Below, piece by piece: positions 25,524 to 33,574 of a stretch of 64,000 bases of DNA. The notes below the pieces were generated by a model. The model was not told the origin of the DNA. It saw only the letters and a list, made by a program, of their open reading frames with translations, and searched no databases. Position 1 is the first letter of the stretch; each line of letters opens with the position of its first letter. The translations under genes and the position numbers were made by a program. Origin of the DNA: Bacillota bacterium (GTDB lineage Bacteria > Bacillota > Clostridia > Christensenellales > Aristaeellaceae); assembly GCA_023398575.1 (NCBI GenBank), contig JAEWSC010000011.1, positions 1-64,000 of the forward strand. Direction: 5' to 3'.

Positions 25524-27732
25524 GTGCCAATTCCTCCTTTGACAGCTGGCTCATGGCAATCTGCCTGTAAACTTCGCAGGTACCCATCAATTGGCTGTGG
25601 CTGCCGATGCCGACAACCTTGCCCTCATCCAGCACAATGATCTGCTCAGCGTGCAAAACAGTACTGATACGCTGTGCTACAATGATCACAGTACTATTGG
25701 CCGTTTCTTGCTTAAGCGCTGTGCGCAGCGAAACGTCTGTTTTGTAATCCAGTGCGGAAAAGCTATCATCAAAAATGAAGATTTCAGGCTTTCTATACAC
25801 CGCCCGGGCGATGGAAAGCCGCTGCTTTTGGCCGCCGGATACGTTGGTGCCGCCCTGAGCGATGGGATCGCTATAGCCTTCCGCTTTTTCGGCGATAAAG
25901 CCGGAGGCTTGTGCAATCTCGGCCGCTTTTTCAATATCCGCCTGCTGTGCGTCTTCCATTCCGAAGGCGATGTTTGATGCAATGGTTCCGGAGAAAAGAA
26001 CGCCTTTTTGAGGAACGAATCCGATGCGCTCCCTCAAATCATGCTGGGTGACCTCACGAATGTCCTGTCCGTCCACCAGGATGCGGCCGCCGGTAACATC
26101 AAAGAATCTGGGAATCAATTGCACCAGCGTGGATTTACCGGAACCGGTACCGCCCAAGATAGCAGTTGTTTTTCCGGGCAAGGCGGTAAAATTGATGTTG
26201 CAAAGCATATCTTCTTTGGCATTTGGATAGCGGAAGGACACATTTTCAAATTGAATGACACCTTTCATGTTGGCAGTAAACGCTGCGGGAGCTTCGGGAT
26301 CATTAATGGAAGGCGTACAGGAGATTACTTCGTCGATGCGCTTGGCAGACACGGATGCGCGGGGCAGCATGATAGACATGAAGGAAATCATCAGGAAGGA
26401 CATGATGATTTGCATGGCATACTGGATAAAAGCCATCATGTCGCCGACTTGCATGCTACCGTCTCCGATGCTGTGTGCACCGACCCACAAAATCAAAAGA
26501 GTCACTGCGTTCATAATCAGCATCATCAGCGGCATCATGCCGGACATGATACGGGTAACAAACCGGTGGGTCTTTGTCAATATGACGTTGGCTTCGTCAA
26601 AGCGTTCCTCTTCCTTTTTCTGCGTGCCAAAGGCGCGTATAACAGGGAGACCGGTCAATATTTCCCGGGAAACGCGGTTTAACTGGTCGATGTAGGGCTG
26701 CAGCTTTTTAAACTTTGGCATGGACGTAAAGTACATGGTGCCGACCAAGGTAAGAAGAAGGCCCACCGCCAAAGCGATGATCCATGTCATGGATACATTG
26801 GTGCGCAGAACTTGCAATATACCGCCGATACCCATGATTGGCGCAAATATGACCATCCGCAAAAGGAATACCATAACTGTCTGCACCTGCTGGATATCGT
26901 TTGTTGAGCGGGTGATAAGGGAGGCTGTGGAAAAATTATCCATTTCCTTTTGCGAAAAGGAGACAACCTTTGAAAATACATGGCTGCGCAAGTCACGGCC
27001 GAGTGTGGCCGACACGCGGGATCCAAGGTAGCCAACGCCAACGGATGCAGCCATTGCTGCCAGGGCTACGCCCAACATTTTCAGGCCGGCCAGCAGAATG
27101 TAATTGGTCTGCATAGATTCAGCATTTAAACCTATTGCCTTGTATTCTTCCTGTACAAAATAGATGGACAATTGGGATAGTGTGGTCTGGGGAACGGCGG
27201 ACATTTGCTGGTATATGCCCTTTAGAATCTCATCCCGCATGAGGTCTGGTAGAAGCGTTATTGAGGCTGCCATTGGCGGCGCTTTGGGCAGCATGCTGCC
27301 CATGCTGGATTCGGAAAGTGCTTCCGGCATTTTTCCATCCACTACCATACGGATCAAATACGCCTGGGAAAAGATCTTGTTAAGAGAAGATCGGATATCC
27401 TCATTAACATTTTTGATTTCGTATAGTGCTTCCGACGAATGCAAAGTATATTTTCCAACGGCATCCGAATCCAACTTTTCATAATTGGGAAGAACCTGAT
27501 CCTTATATTCGGTACTCAGCATAAATTTAGACAAGGCATCCAATTCTGATGCGCGGATTACGCTGGGCGAGGCGTATTCTATACCTTGCTGCTGGATGCC
27601 GACATTGACAATTTTAGCGGTATAGCCTGGCAGTGCCAGTTCGCATATAGCCTGCGCTGCCAGCATCGCAACAATAACCAGAAGGGCCGGCCAGGAGCCT
27701 TTAAGGTACTTAAGCATGCGCGTCAAAAGCAA
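25510..27732 (-). CDS. ABC exporter half-transporter, subunit 1 (large extracellular insertion)
   Basis: 740 residues, about 150 longer than usual. After the first transmembrane helix (about 15-35) comes a hydrophilic stretch of about 150 residues before the second helix, predicted to be outside. The nucleotide-binding domain has Walker A GGTGSGKST, signature VSGGQ, and Walker B IFIFDDSFSALD, with Asp where the catalytic Glu normally stands. With subunit 2 this gives one degenerate and one consensus ATP site. Start is probably TTG 27732, four bases after AAGGAG and overlapping marR by 10 bases; TTG 27726 or ATG 27717 are alternatives. Confidence 0.92.
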   Translation of the reverse strand: MLLTRMLKYLKGSWPALLVIVAMLAAQAICELALPGYTAKIVNVGIQQQGIEYASPSVIRASELDALSKFMLSTEYKDQVLPNYEKLDSDAVGKYTLHSSEALYEIKNVNEDIRSSLNKIFSQAYLIRMVVDGKMPEALSESSMGSMLPKAPPMAASITLLPDLMRDEILKGIYQQMSAVPQTTLSQLSIYFVQEEYKAIGLNAESMQTNYILLAGLKMLGVALAAMAASVGVGYLGSRVSATLGRDLRSHVFSKVVSFSQKEMDNFSTASLITRSTNDIQQVQTVMVFLLRMVIFAPIMGIGGILQVLRTNVSMTWIIALAVGLLLTLVGTMYFTSMPKFKKLQPYIDQLNRVSREILTGLPVIRAFGTQKKEEERFDEANVILTKTHRFVTRIMSGMMPLMMLIMNAVTLLILWVGAHSIGDGSMQVGDMMAFIQYAMQIIMSFLMISFMSIMLPRASVSAKRIDEVISCTPSINDPEAPAAFTANMKGVIQFENVSFRYPNAKEDMLCNINFTALPGKTTAILGGTGSGKSTLVQLIPRFFDVTGGRILVDGQDIREVTQHDLRERIGFVPQKGVLFSGTIASNIAFGMEDAQQADIEKAAEIAQASGFIAEKAEGYSDPIAQGGTNVSGGQKQRLSIARAVYRKPEIFIFDDSFSALDYKTDVSLRTALKQETANSTVIIVAQRISTVLHAEQIIVLDEGKVVGIGSHSQLMGTCEVYRQIAMSQLSKEELAHAEQ

Positions 27733-28199
27733 TCATCTCCTTCTTCGTTTAAAGCGCTTATTTCATTTGAGTTCTTCAGAGCCTGCAGATTCGACATGAT
27801 CCGTGACATGTAGTTTTCCAGTGCGTCAAGCTCAGCTTGAGAAAAACCTGCCATCGCCTGGACCTCCACCTTTTGGATGGCCGCTCGTAGGTCCAACGCC
27901 ATTTTTTCTCCCAAGGGGGTCAGGGAAAGCATCTTCTCACGCAAATCGCTTGGGTTTTGTTTTCTGCATATCAGACCTTGCTGCTCCAGCCGCCTTAGAG
28001 AAACGGCAACGGTTGCTGCGCTTACTTGTAGCTTTCGGCATAGCTCGTTCTGATTAATGCAGCCTTTGTCCAACAGGGAGCTCAGCAGCGCACCCTGGCC
28101 AGGATGAACAAGCGGTGTTTCAAGCTCTTTAGATATGCACGCGAAAAACAAATGGTGCAATCGATGGTACTGTTTAGGAAGCATCATTTTTTCTGGCAT
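27723..28199 (-). CDS. MarR family transcriptional regulator
   Basis: 158 residues. Winged helix from about 35 to 110: LSSLLDKGCINQNELCRKLQVSAATVAVSLRRLEQQGLICRKQNPSDLREKMLSLTPLGEK, the standard MarR recognition helix and wing with the DxR signature (SDLREK). Flanking helices form the dimer interface. It heads the exporter operon and overlaps the next gene by 10 bases, so it most likely represses its own operon and releases on binding a ligand. An imperfect palindrome lies between its promoter and start codon. AGAAAGG precedes ATG 28199. Confidence 0.93.
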   Translation of the reverse strand: MPEKMMLPKQYHRLHHLFFACISKELETPLVHPGQGALLSSLLDKGCINQNELCRKLQVSAATVAVSLRRLEQQGLICRKQNPSDLREKMLSLTPLGEKMALDLRAAIQKVEVQAMAGFSQAELDALENYMSRIMSNLQALKNSNEISALNEEGDDCF

Positions 28200-28217
28200 G
28201 ATCGAGAACCTTTCTTA

Positions 28218-28240
28218 ATCGTTAGCCGGTTAAACAATTC
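28218..28240. promoter_or_regulatory. probable MarR operator
   Basis: TTAGCCGGTTAA (28222-28233) is a near-perfect palindrome inside a wider imperfect one with AAT and ATT ends (28218-28240). It lies downstream of the predicted transcript start and 23 bases from the marR start codon, where a bound repressor would block transcription. Sequence resembles TTAA-type MarR sites; binding is inferred. Confidence 0.55.
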
Positions 28241-28250
28241 CGGTTGATGC

Positions 28251-28279
28251 ATTGTAATCCTAATCGTAAGCTGCGTCAA
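28251..28279 (-). promoter_or_regulatory. sigma-A promoter of the marR-ABC operon
   Basis: Minus strand TTGACG (28279-28274), 17-base spacer, TACAAT (28256-28251); one mismatch in each hexamer. Confidence 0.75.
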
Positions 28280-28351
28280 GTAGAAGTTGATTAGAAATAA
28301 ATGAATACATGGTAAAGTGACTTGCATATCCTCCCATGGATTTAGAAGCCT

Positions 28352-28380
28352 TTGACATTGGATGTGTGTGACTGTATAAT
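28352..28380 (+). promoter_or_regulatory. consensus sigma-A promoter of the sugar transferase gene
   Basis: TTGACA (28352-28357), 17-base spacer, TATAAT (28375-28380): a full match. It sets the start codon of the next gene downstream of about 28387. Confidence 0.87.
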
Positions 28381-28444
28381 ATGTGCAACGCTCATAATTT
28401 GTGTCAAATTGGCTGCAGATGATATGTGCAGGGGAGGAAAGTTT

Positions 28445-29872
28445 GTGATACAACAAAAATCTGGCAAAAAACGCTGGCGGTTTATGCCTCTTCGTTTTAT
28501 GCTGTATGCACTTTTATATGCTGCCTTTTTTGGCATTGTCGGTCTGAATAACTGGCCGCTGTGGACGTTAAGCCGAACGGCTGGCGTGACGATGCTTACT
28601 TTTACAGTGCTCTTGACTGTGATGCTTTCCGTTTATGGCGGTTACGACATTGGAAAGCGTAAAAGCAAACCTGTGATTTCTTCACTAATTATGGCAGTAT
28701 GCTTGACAGACTTGGTGACATATGTGCAGCTTCAAATTATGAATGTGAATGCGGCAAACAATAGCAGGTTGGTTTTATTAGGGTGGGATTTTGTGCTGCT
28801 GTTGGGAGCAATGGCAGTGCAGATTCTTGTGATCATACTTTTTACCCGCATAGGCAATAAGCTCTATTTTGACGTACATCCGCCTGAAAGATGCTGTATC
28901 ATAGCAAGTTCACGAGATGCGGCGAATCATGTGGCTTCCAAGCTCTTGAGATACCGTCTGCAGTACACCGTCCAAGATATGGTCATTTATAGTGCGAGCA
29001 ATGTACGTAAATGCATTTCGCGCAGCGATACAGTCTTTTTTGCCGATATACCCACTGAGTACAAAACAAGACTTTTTTCCTATTGTTATGAGCAGCAAAA
29101 AAACGTATATGTTACCACGGACCTGTACGATGTCATGGTGGCAAACGGAAGGCAGGTTGTGCTGGATGATTGCCCGTTTATTGCCATGGGTAAAGGTGAA
29201 ATGGAGATGCATGAGCGCTTGATGAAGCGGATCATGGATATTTTCATTTCTACAACGGCATTGATCCTGTTCAGTCCGATTATGCTTCTGTCTGCGATAT
29301 CAATTTTCATTGAAGACAAGCATCCGGTATTCTTTTTGCAAAAACGCATGACGATCCAGGGCAAGGTTTTTAAGATCATCAAGTTCCGCACGATGCGTCA
29401 GGATGGAGGAGCAAAAGGTCCGCAGAAATCTGTCAGACAAAATGATGAAAGAATTACTCGGGTTGGTGCGTTCCTACGAAAGTATCGTTTAGATGAACTG
29501 CCGCAGTTTATCAATATTTTCATGGGAGATATGAGTGTTGTCGGCCCAAGACCTGAAATGCTGGAAAATGTTGAGCAGTACAAAAGGGAAAATCCTGCTT
29601 TTGCATATCGTCAAAAGATGAAGGCAGGTTTGACAGGGTATGCACAAATCGAGGGCAGGTACAATACAACTGCAAAGGATAAGCTGATGATGGATTTAAT
29701 GTACATAGAAAACTATTCCATATGGATGGATATAAAATTGCTTTTGCGTACGTTTACTGTTTTTTTCAAATCTGGGGACAGTACAGAAGGGTTTACAACC
29801 TGGAACGAAGACTACGAAGAAAAAACACCGTTCTCAGAGGAGTTGGAGGCGAATGCTTCCGAACATGCATAA
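28445..29872 (+). CDS. polyprenyl-phosphate sugar-1-phosphate transferase (exopolysaccharide priming type)
   Basis: 475 residues. Four to five N-terminal membrane helices (to about 140), a central Rossmann-like domain, a further helix (about 280-300) and the bacterial sugar transferase domain: KRIMDIFIS, FFLQKRMTIQGKVFKIIKFRTMR, RKYRLDELPQFINIFMGDMSVVGPRPE and KAGLTGYAQIEGRYNTTAKDKL. Such enzymes load the first sugar phosphate onto undecaprenyl phosphate for capsule, exopolysaccharide or glycoprotein glycans. GTG 28445 follows GGGGAGG; the open frame from 28352 begins inside the promoter. No other polysaccharide genes lie beside it, so the product it primes is unknown. Confidence 0.92.
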   Translation: MIQQKSGKKRWRFMPLRFMLYALLYAAFFGIVGLNNWPLWTLSRTAGVTMLTFTVLLTVMLSVYGGYDIGKRKSKPVISSLIMAVCLTDLVTYVQLQIMNVNAANNSRLVLLGWDFVLLLGAMAVQILVIILFTRIGNKLYFDVHPPERCCIIASSRDAANHVASKLLRYRLQYTVQDMVIYSASNVRKCISRSDTVFFADIPTEYKTRLFSYCYEQQKNVYVTTDLYDVMVANGRQVVLDDCPFIAMGKGEMEMHERLMKRIMDIFISTTALILFSPIMLLSAISIFIEDKHPVFFLQKRMTIQGKVFKIIKFRTMRQDGGAKGPQKSVRQNDERITRVGAFLRKYRLDELPQFINIFMGDMSVVGPRPEMLENVEQYKRENPAFAYRQKMKAGLTGYAQIEGRYNTTAKDKLMMDLMYIENYSIWMDIKLLLRTFTVFFKSGDSTEGFTTWNEDYEEKTPFSEELEANASEHA

Positions 29873-29885
29873 ATCGGCTCTAAAG

Positions 29886-29925
29886 GAGTGTTTGAAGCGG
29901 TTTATAATCGCTTCAAACACTCTTT
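29886..29925. terminator. bidirectional terminator
   Basis: A perfect 14-base stem, arms 29886-29899 and 29909-29922 (GTGTTTGAAGCG with its complement), nine-base loop, then T on the plus strand. It separates the sugar transferase from the convergent small membrane protein. Confidence 0.82.
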
Positions 29926-29928
29926 GGC

Positions 29929-30339
29929 TTATAGAAGTGACAGCAAAAGAAAAATGACGCCGCAGAGCACATTGGCCGTCAAGCGGCAAAAATCTTTTTC
30001 GTCCTCTTCCAAATCATCAAAACTGATTACGTATTCATCCACGTGATCGATCATATCTCCATATGACCGTTTTGGCTTACGTTTCCACTCGAAGAGCTGC
30101 CTGTCAAAAGTCGGCATTTTGAAACCGTCCAAGCGAAGATAAGCCATCCATCCCATAACAAGCAAAAATACGCCCAGAAACAAAAAGGCAAACGCCCGCA
30201 TGGGAAGAACAGCATTGATGTTCACAAATTCATTCCACAAAAGAGCTGCTGTCAAACTCAATATGCCTCGAACGAACGTCATATAGATCATGGGGCGGAC
30301 CAACTGCCTTTTCCATATACGGCGTAGTTTTTTTTTCAT
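29929..30339 (-). CDS. hypothetical membrane protein
   Basis: 136 residues, family not recognised. A very basic start (MKKKLRRIWKRQ), two membrane helices (about 18-36 and 45-65), a hydrophilic middle with basic then acidic parts (EWKRKPKRSYGD, FDDLEEDEKDF), and a last helix of about 20 residues at the very C-terminus (LCGVIFLLLSLL). AAAGGAAG precedes ATG 30339. It stands alone between a terminator and the divergent oppA promoter. The three-helix layout with an acidic loop is seen in many small membrane proteins of unknown role. Confidence 0.75.
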   Translation of the reverse strand: MKKKLRRIWKRQLVRPMIYMTFVRGILSLTAALLWNEFVNINAVLPMRAFAFLFLGVFLLVMGWMAYLRLDGFKMPTFDRQLFEWKRKPKRSYGDMIDHVDEYVISFDDLEEDEKDFCRLTANVLCGVIFLLLSLL

Positions 30340-30519
30340 TTGGTGCTTCCTTTCTTAACCGGCTGTTGCGTGTCATTATACATCCCTTTGGCATCTATAT
30401 CAATCCTAACTGTGGCGTGACGGCCGTATAATGACAGGTTTGCCTGCAAAGAATAGCGGATTTTGCAAGCAATCATTTTGAATTTTGCATTTTGCTATCT
30501 GACCAAACGATATTTATAT

Positions 30520-30548
30520 TGACAGTATGAATATCTGTATGCTATAAT
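30520..30548 (+). promoter_or_regulatory. consensus sigma-A promoter of oppA
   Basis: TTGACA (30520-30525), 17-base spacer, TATAAT (30543-30548), full match. Expression of oppA is expected to be very high, which agrees with its strongly C-ending codon choice. Confidence 0.87.
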
Positions 30549-30628
30549 TTCAAGCAAGGGGTAATGGTGCCGACGAATAGGTTAGGTGTCATTTTTTTTA
30601 CCCATGGTCATTTTAAGGAGGAAGGTAC

Positions 30629-32521
30629 ATGAAGAAAGCTCTGTCCCTCGTACTCGCCCTTTGCATGATGCTCAGCATCGCCGTCGTGTCTGCCAGCGCG
30701 GATGAGATCACAGACCTGCGCACCTACGAGACGACCGCCCGTGAAATGGAAACCTTCAACCCCCATTACTCCCAGGCCGCTGTTGACCTGAATGTTTTGA
30801 GCAACTGCGTTGACGGCCTTCTGACCAACGATCCCAAAGGCGCGCTGGTTCCCTCCGCTGCCAAGAGTTTCGTAAGCGAAGATGCAGGCCAGACCTGGAC
30901 CTTTGTTCTGAACGACGGTATGACTTGGGTTGACAAAGACGGCAACGTCAAAGCTGACGTTGTTGCCGAAGACTGGCTGTGGGGTCTTGAGTGGGTTTTG
31001 AACTTCGCCAAGAATGACTCTGCTAACACGTCCATGCCCATCGAAATGATCGTTGGCGCAGGTGAGTACTATGAGTACACCAAGGCGCTTGCTGAAAAAG
31101 ACGGCGCTGCTGCTGCTCAGGCGCTGAACCTTGACAAGTTCAAGGAAATGGTTGGCGTATCTGCGACCGATGACAAGACCCTTGTCTTCAAGTGCGTGGA
31201 TAAGCTGAGCTACTTCCCGACCCTGACCACCTACAACTGCCTCTATCCCGTATCCGGCAAGCTGCTTGCTGAACTGGGTGTGGAAGGCTACCGCGGTGTA
31301 ACCTGGGAGACCCTTTGGTACTCCGGTCCCTACACCATTACTTCCTATATTCATCAGAACGAAAAGGTTCTGACCGCCAACCCCAACTGGTATGGCAAGG
31401 CTACCAACAAGACCTTCAACACCGTTACCATCAAGATGGTTGATTCTCTTGACGTTGCCTACTCCCTCTTCCAGACTGGCGAATTGGATAACGTGAACCT
31501 GTCTCAGTCCACCTTGTCTACCATCGCTGGCAGCGAATCCAACGAGTTCCACAAGAACCTGGCGGAATCTCTGCCCACCAAGTATTCCTTCCAGATCCAC
31601 TTCTCCTATGACAAGAAGACCGAAGCTGGCGAAGCCGACACCAACTGGAACACCGCTATCGCCAACGAAGCCTTCCGTCTGAGCTGGTATTATGGCCTGG
31701 AGCTGACCTCCTATCTGGCCCGCACCAACGCCATCAATCCCCAGTCCTGCCAGAACTACGCTTACACTGCCAACAAGGTAGCCGTTACCTCCGCTGGCGA
31801 AGATTACACAAGCCTGGTTCTGAAAGAGCTCGGCCTGGAGTACAGCAAAGAATCCTTCACCCGTTATGATGCCGAAAAGGCCACTGCTTACAAAAAGCAG
31901 GCGATCGAAGAGCTGACCGCGCTGGGCGTGACCTTCCCGGTTGTTGCTGATTACTATGTAATGGGTTCCAGCCAGACCGCTATGGACACCGCACAGACCC
32001 TTGCTCAGATTTTCACTGATTTCCTGGGCGATGACTATGTGAAGCTCAACGTCAAGACCTACGTAACTTCTCTGTCTCAGGAAGTCCGCAACCCGCAGTT
32101 GGGCTCCTTCTACATCAATGGTTGGGGTGCTGACTTCGGCGATCCTATCAACTTCCTTGGTCAGGAAACCTATGGTGAGGATAACGCCTACTATTCTCAG
32201 GCTTACTCCAAGATCAACAACGCTACCGACGAAAAGCTCATCTCCGCCTATAAGGAATTTACGAAGATGGTTACCGACGCTAAGGCGATCACTGATGATC
32301 TGGATGCTCGGTATGCCGCTTTCGCAAAGGCAGAAGCTTTCTTCATCAGCCATGCGTTCACCATCCCCAGCAGCTACGAAGTACTGTGGCAGCTGACCAG
32401 CATCAATGACTATTCCAAGATCAATAGCGCTTATGGCAACCAGAATACCCGCTATTTGAACTGGGAAACCAACTCCAACATCTATACCACTGAAGAATAC
32501 GAGGCGTTTGCCGCTAAGTAA
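30629..32521 (+). CDS. peptide ABC transporter substrate-binding protein
   Basis: 630 residues, family 5 extracellular solute-binding protein (OppA/DppA type), the capture component of the importer encoded behind it. Features: signal peptide 1-24 (cleavage SASA-DE), domain starts TFNPHYSQAAVDLNVLSNCVDGLL, then AAKSFVSEDAGQTWTFVLNDGMTWVDG-like and VVAEDWLWGLEW segments, and the late NGWGADFGDPINFL block. There is no lipobox cysteine, unusual for a Gram-positive binding protein. AGGAGGA precedes ATG 30629. Codons favour C-ending forms far more than the neighbours, a sign of high expression. Ligand not deducible; OppA-like rather than nickel type. Confidence 0.94.
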   Translation: MKKALSLVLALCMMLSIAVVSASADEITDLRTYETTAREMETFNPHYSQAAVDLNVLSNCVDGLLTNDPKGALVPSAAKSFVSEDAGQTWTFVLNDGMTWVDKDGNVKADVVAEDWLWGLEWVLNFAKNDSANTSMPIEMIVGAGEYYEYTKALAEKDGAAAAQALNLDKFKEMVGVSATDDKTLVFKCVDKLSYFPTLTTYNCLYPVSGKLLAELGVEGYRGVTWETLWYSGPYTITSYIHQNEKVLTANPNWYGKATNKTFNTVTIKMVDSLDVAYSLFQTGELDNVNLSQSTLSTIAGSESNEFHKNLAESLPTKYSFQIHFSYDKKTEAGEADTNWNTAIANEAFRLSWYYGLELTSYLARTNAINPQSCQNYAYTANKVAVTSAGEDYTSLVLKELGLEYSKESFTRYDAEKATAYKKQAIEELTALGVTFPVVADYYVMGSSQTAMDTAQTLAQIFTDFLGDDYVKLNVKTYVTSLSQEVRNPQLGSFYINGWGADFGDPINFLGQETYGEDNAYYSQAYSKINNATDEKLISAYKEFTKMVTDAKAITDDLDARYAAFAKAEAFFISHAFTIPSSYEVLWQLTSINDYSKINSAYGNQNTRYLNWETNSNIYTTEEYEAFAAK

Positions 32522-32549
32522 TCGCTAAGGCATCTTACCGGCAACAAAG

Positions 32550-32590
32550 TTTCTGGGGAGGCTCCTTAGGGAGCCACCCCAGAAATTTTT
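32550..32590 (+). terminator. hairpin terminator/attenuator between oppA and oppB
   Basis: TTTCTGGGG-A-GGCTCC, three-base loop, GGGAGCC-A-CCCCAGAAA (32550-32585), then five T. Partial read-through here would give much more oppA than oppBCDF message. Confidence 0.82.
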
Positions 32591-32620
32591 ATCAGTTATC
32601 AGAAAGTCAGGGGATATATG

Positions 32621-33574
32621 ATGGCCAAGTACACGATCAAGCGGTTGCTGCAGTCAGTTTTTACGGTATTGCTGGTAGTAACAATTGTTTTTCTGCTGCT
32701 CCGAATGATGCCTACCGATTATTTCTTTACAGAGGACGAGCTGATCAAGCTCAACGATACGCAAAAGCATGACAGGCTGCAAGCAGCTGGTATGCTGGAT
32801 GCTCCGCTGGTGCAGCTAGGACGTTTTTATGAATCTCTCTTCACAAGGGGGGATCTGGGCGTCAGCCGCCGCATACAGAAAAATGTACCTGTGGTTCAAT
32901 TGATTGCAGGTAAGTTTAGCATATCTATGCGTCTTGGTCTGATTGCGTTGAGCATTGCTTTGTCAATCGGTGTATCTCTTGGCGTTCTGCAGGCGCGCTA
33001 TAAGGACGGTTTGTTTGATCATATAGGTACGGCCTATACGGTGTTTGTTAATGCTGTGCCACATCTTGTGTCATTTTCACTCATACTAGCCCTCGGGGCC
33101 CGGGTGCTGGGGTTGCCATCCATGTATTCTGCCCGAAAACCGGACATATCATCTGTGCTACCGATTGTCTGCTTGGCGATGACCTCCATTGCGGGTTACA
33201 TGCTATGGACACGCCGGTATATGGTTGATGAGTTAAATAAGGATTATATACGCCTTGCGAAGCTGAAAGGTCTTTCAACGCGCAGCGTTATGTATAGACA
33301 TGTTCTGAAAAATGCATTTGTGCCATTAGCACAATATTTACCTTATTCCATTTTACTTACGGTTGGTGGTTCACTTCTGGTAGAACGGTTCTTCTCCGTT
33401 CCTGGAATGGGCCCTATGCTTACAGATGCCATATCGCGTTATGATACAAATGTTGTACAGGGGGTTGTCATACTCTATGCGTCACTGGGCATTCTTGGTG
33501 TGTTTATCGGGGATGTGTTGATGACGCTTATCGATCCTAGGATTCGTCTAACAAGTAAGGGAGAGACGCGTTGA
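32621..33574 (+). CDS. oppB: oligopeptide ABC transporter permease OppB type
   Basis: 317 residues, six membrane helices. KYTIKRLLQSVFTVLLVVTIVFLLLRMMP is the usual OppB/DppB first helix; the coupling-helix loop reads RRYMVDELNKDYIRLAKLKGLSTRSVMYRHVLKNAFVPL (EAA motif). SVPGMGPMLTDAISRYDTNVVQG is the conserved C-terminal segment. AGGGG lies seven bases before ATG 32621 (ATG 32618 also possible). The stop overlaps the oppC start, so translation is coupled. Confidence 0.94.
   Translation: MAKYTIKRLLQSVFTVLLVVTIVFLLLRMMPTDYFFTEDELIKLNDTQKHDRLQAAGMLDAPLVQLGRFYESLFTRGDLGVSRRIQKNVPVVQLIAGKFSISMRLGLIALSIALSIGVSLGVLQARYKDGLFDHIGTAYTVFVNAVPHLVSFSLILALGARVLGLPSMYSARKPDISSVLPIVCLAMTSIAGYMLWTRRYMVDELNKDYIRLAKLKGLSTRSVMYRHVLKNAFVPLAQYLPYSILLTVGGSLLVERFFSVPGMGPMLTDAISRYDTNVVQGVVILYASLGILGVFIGDVLMTLIDPRIRLTSKGETR

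Noticed and set aside
30608..32353. 581-codon open frame on the minus strand, opposite oppA
   Set aside because: It is a shadow of oppA: strong C-ending codon choice removes stops from the opposite strand. It has no ribosome binding site or recognisable domain.
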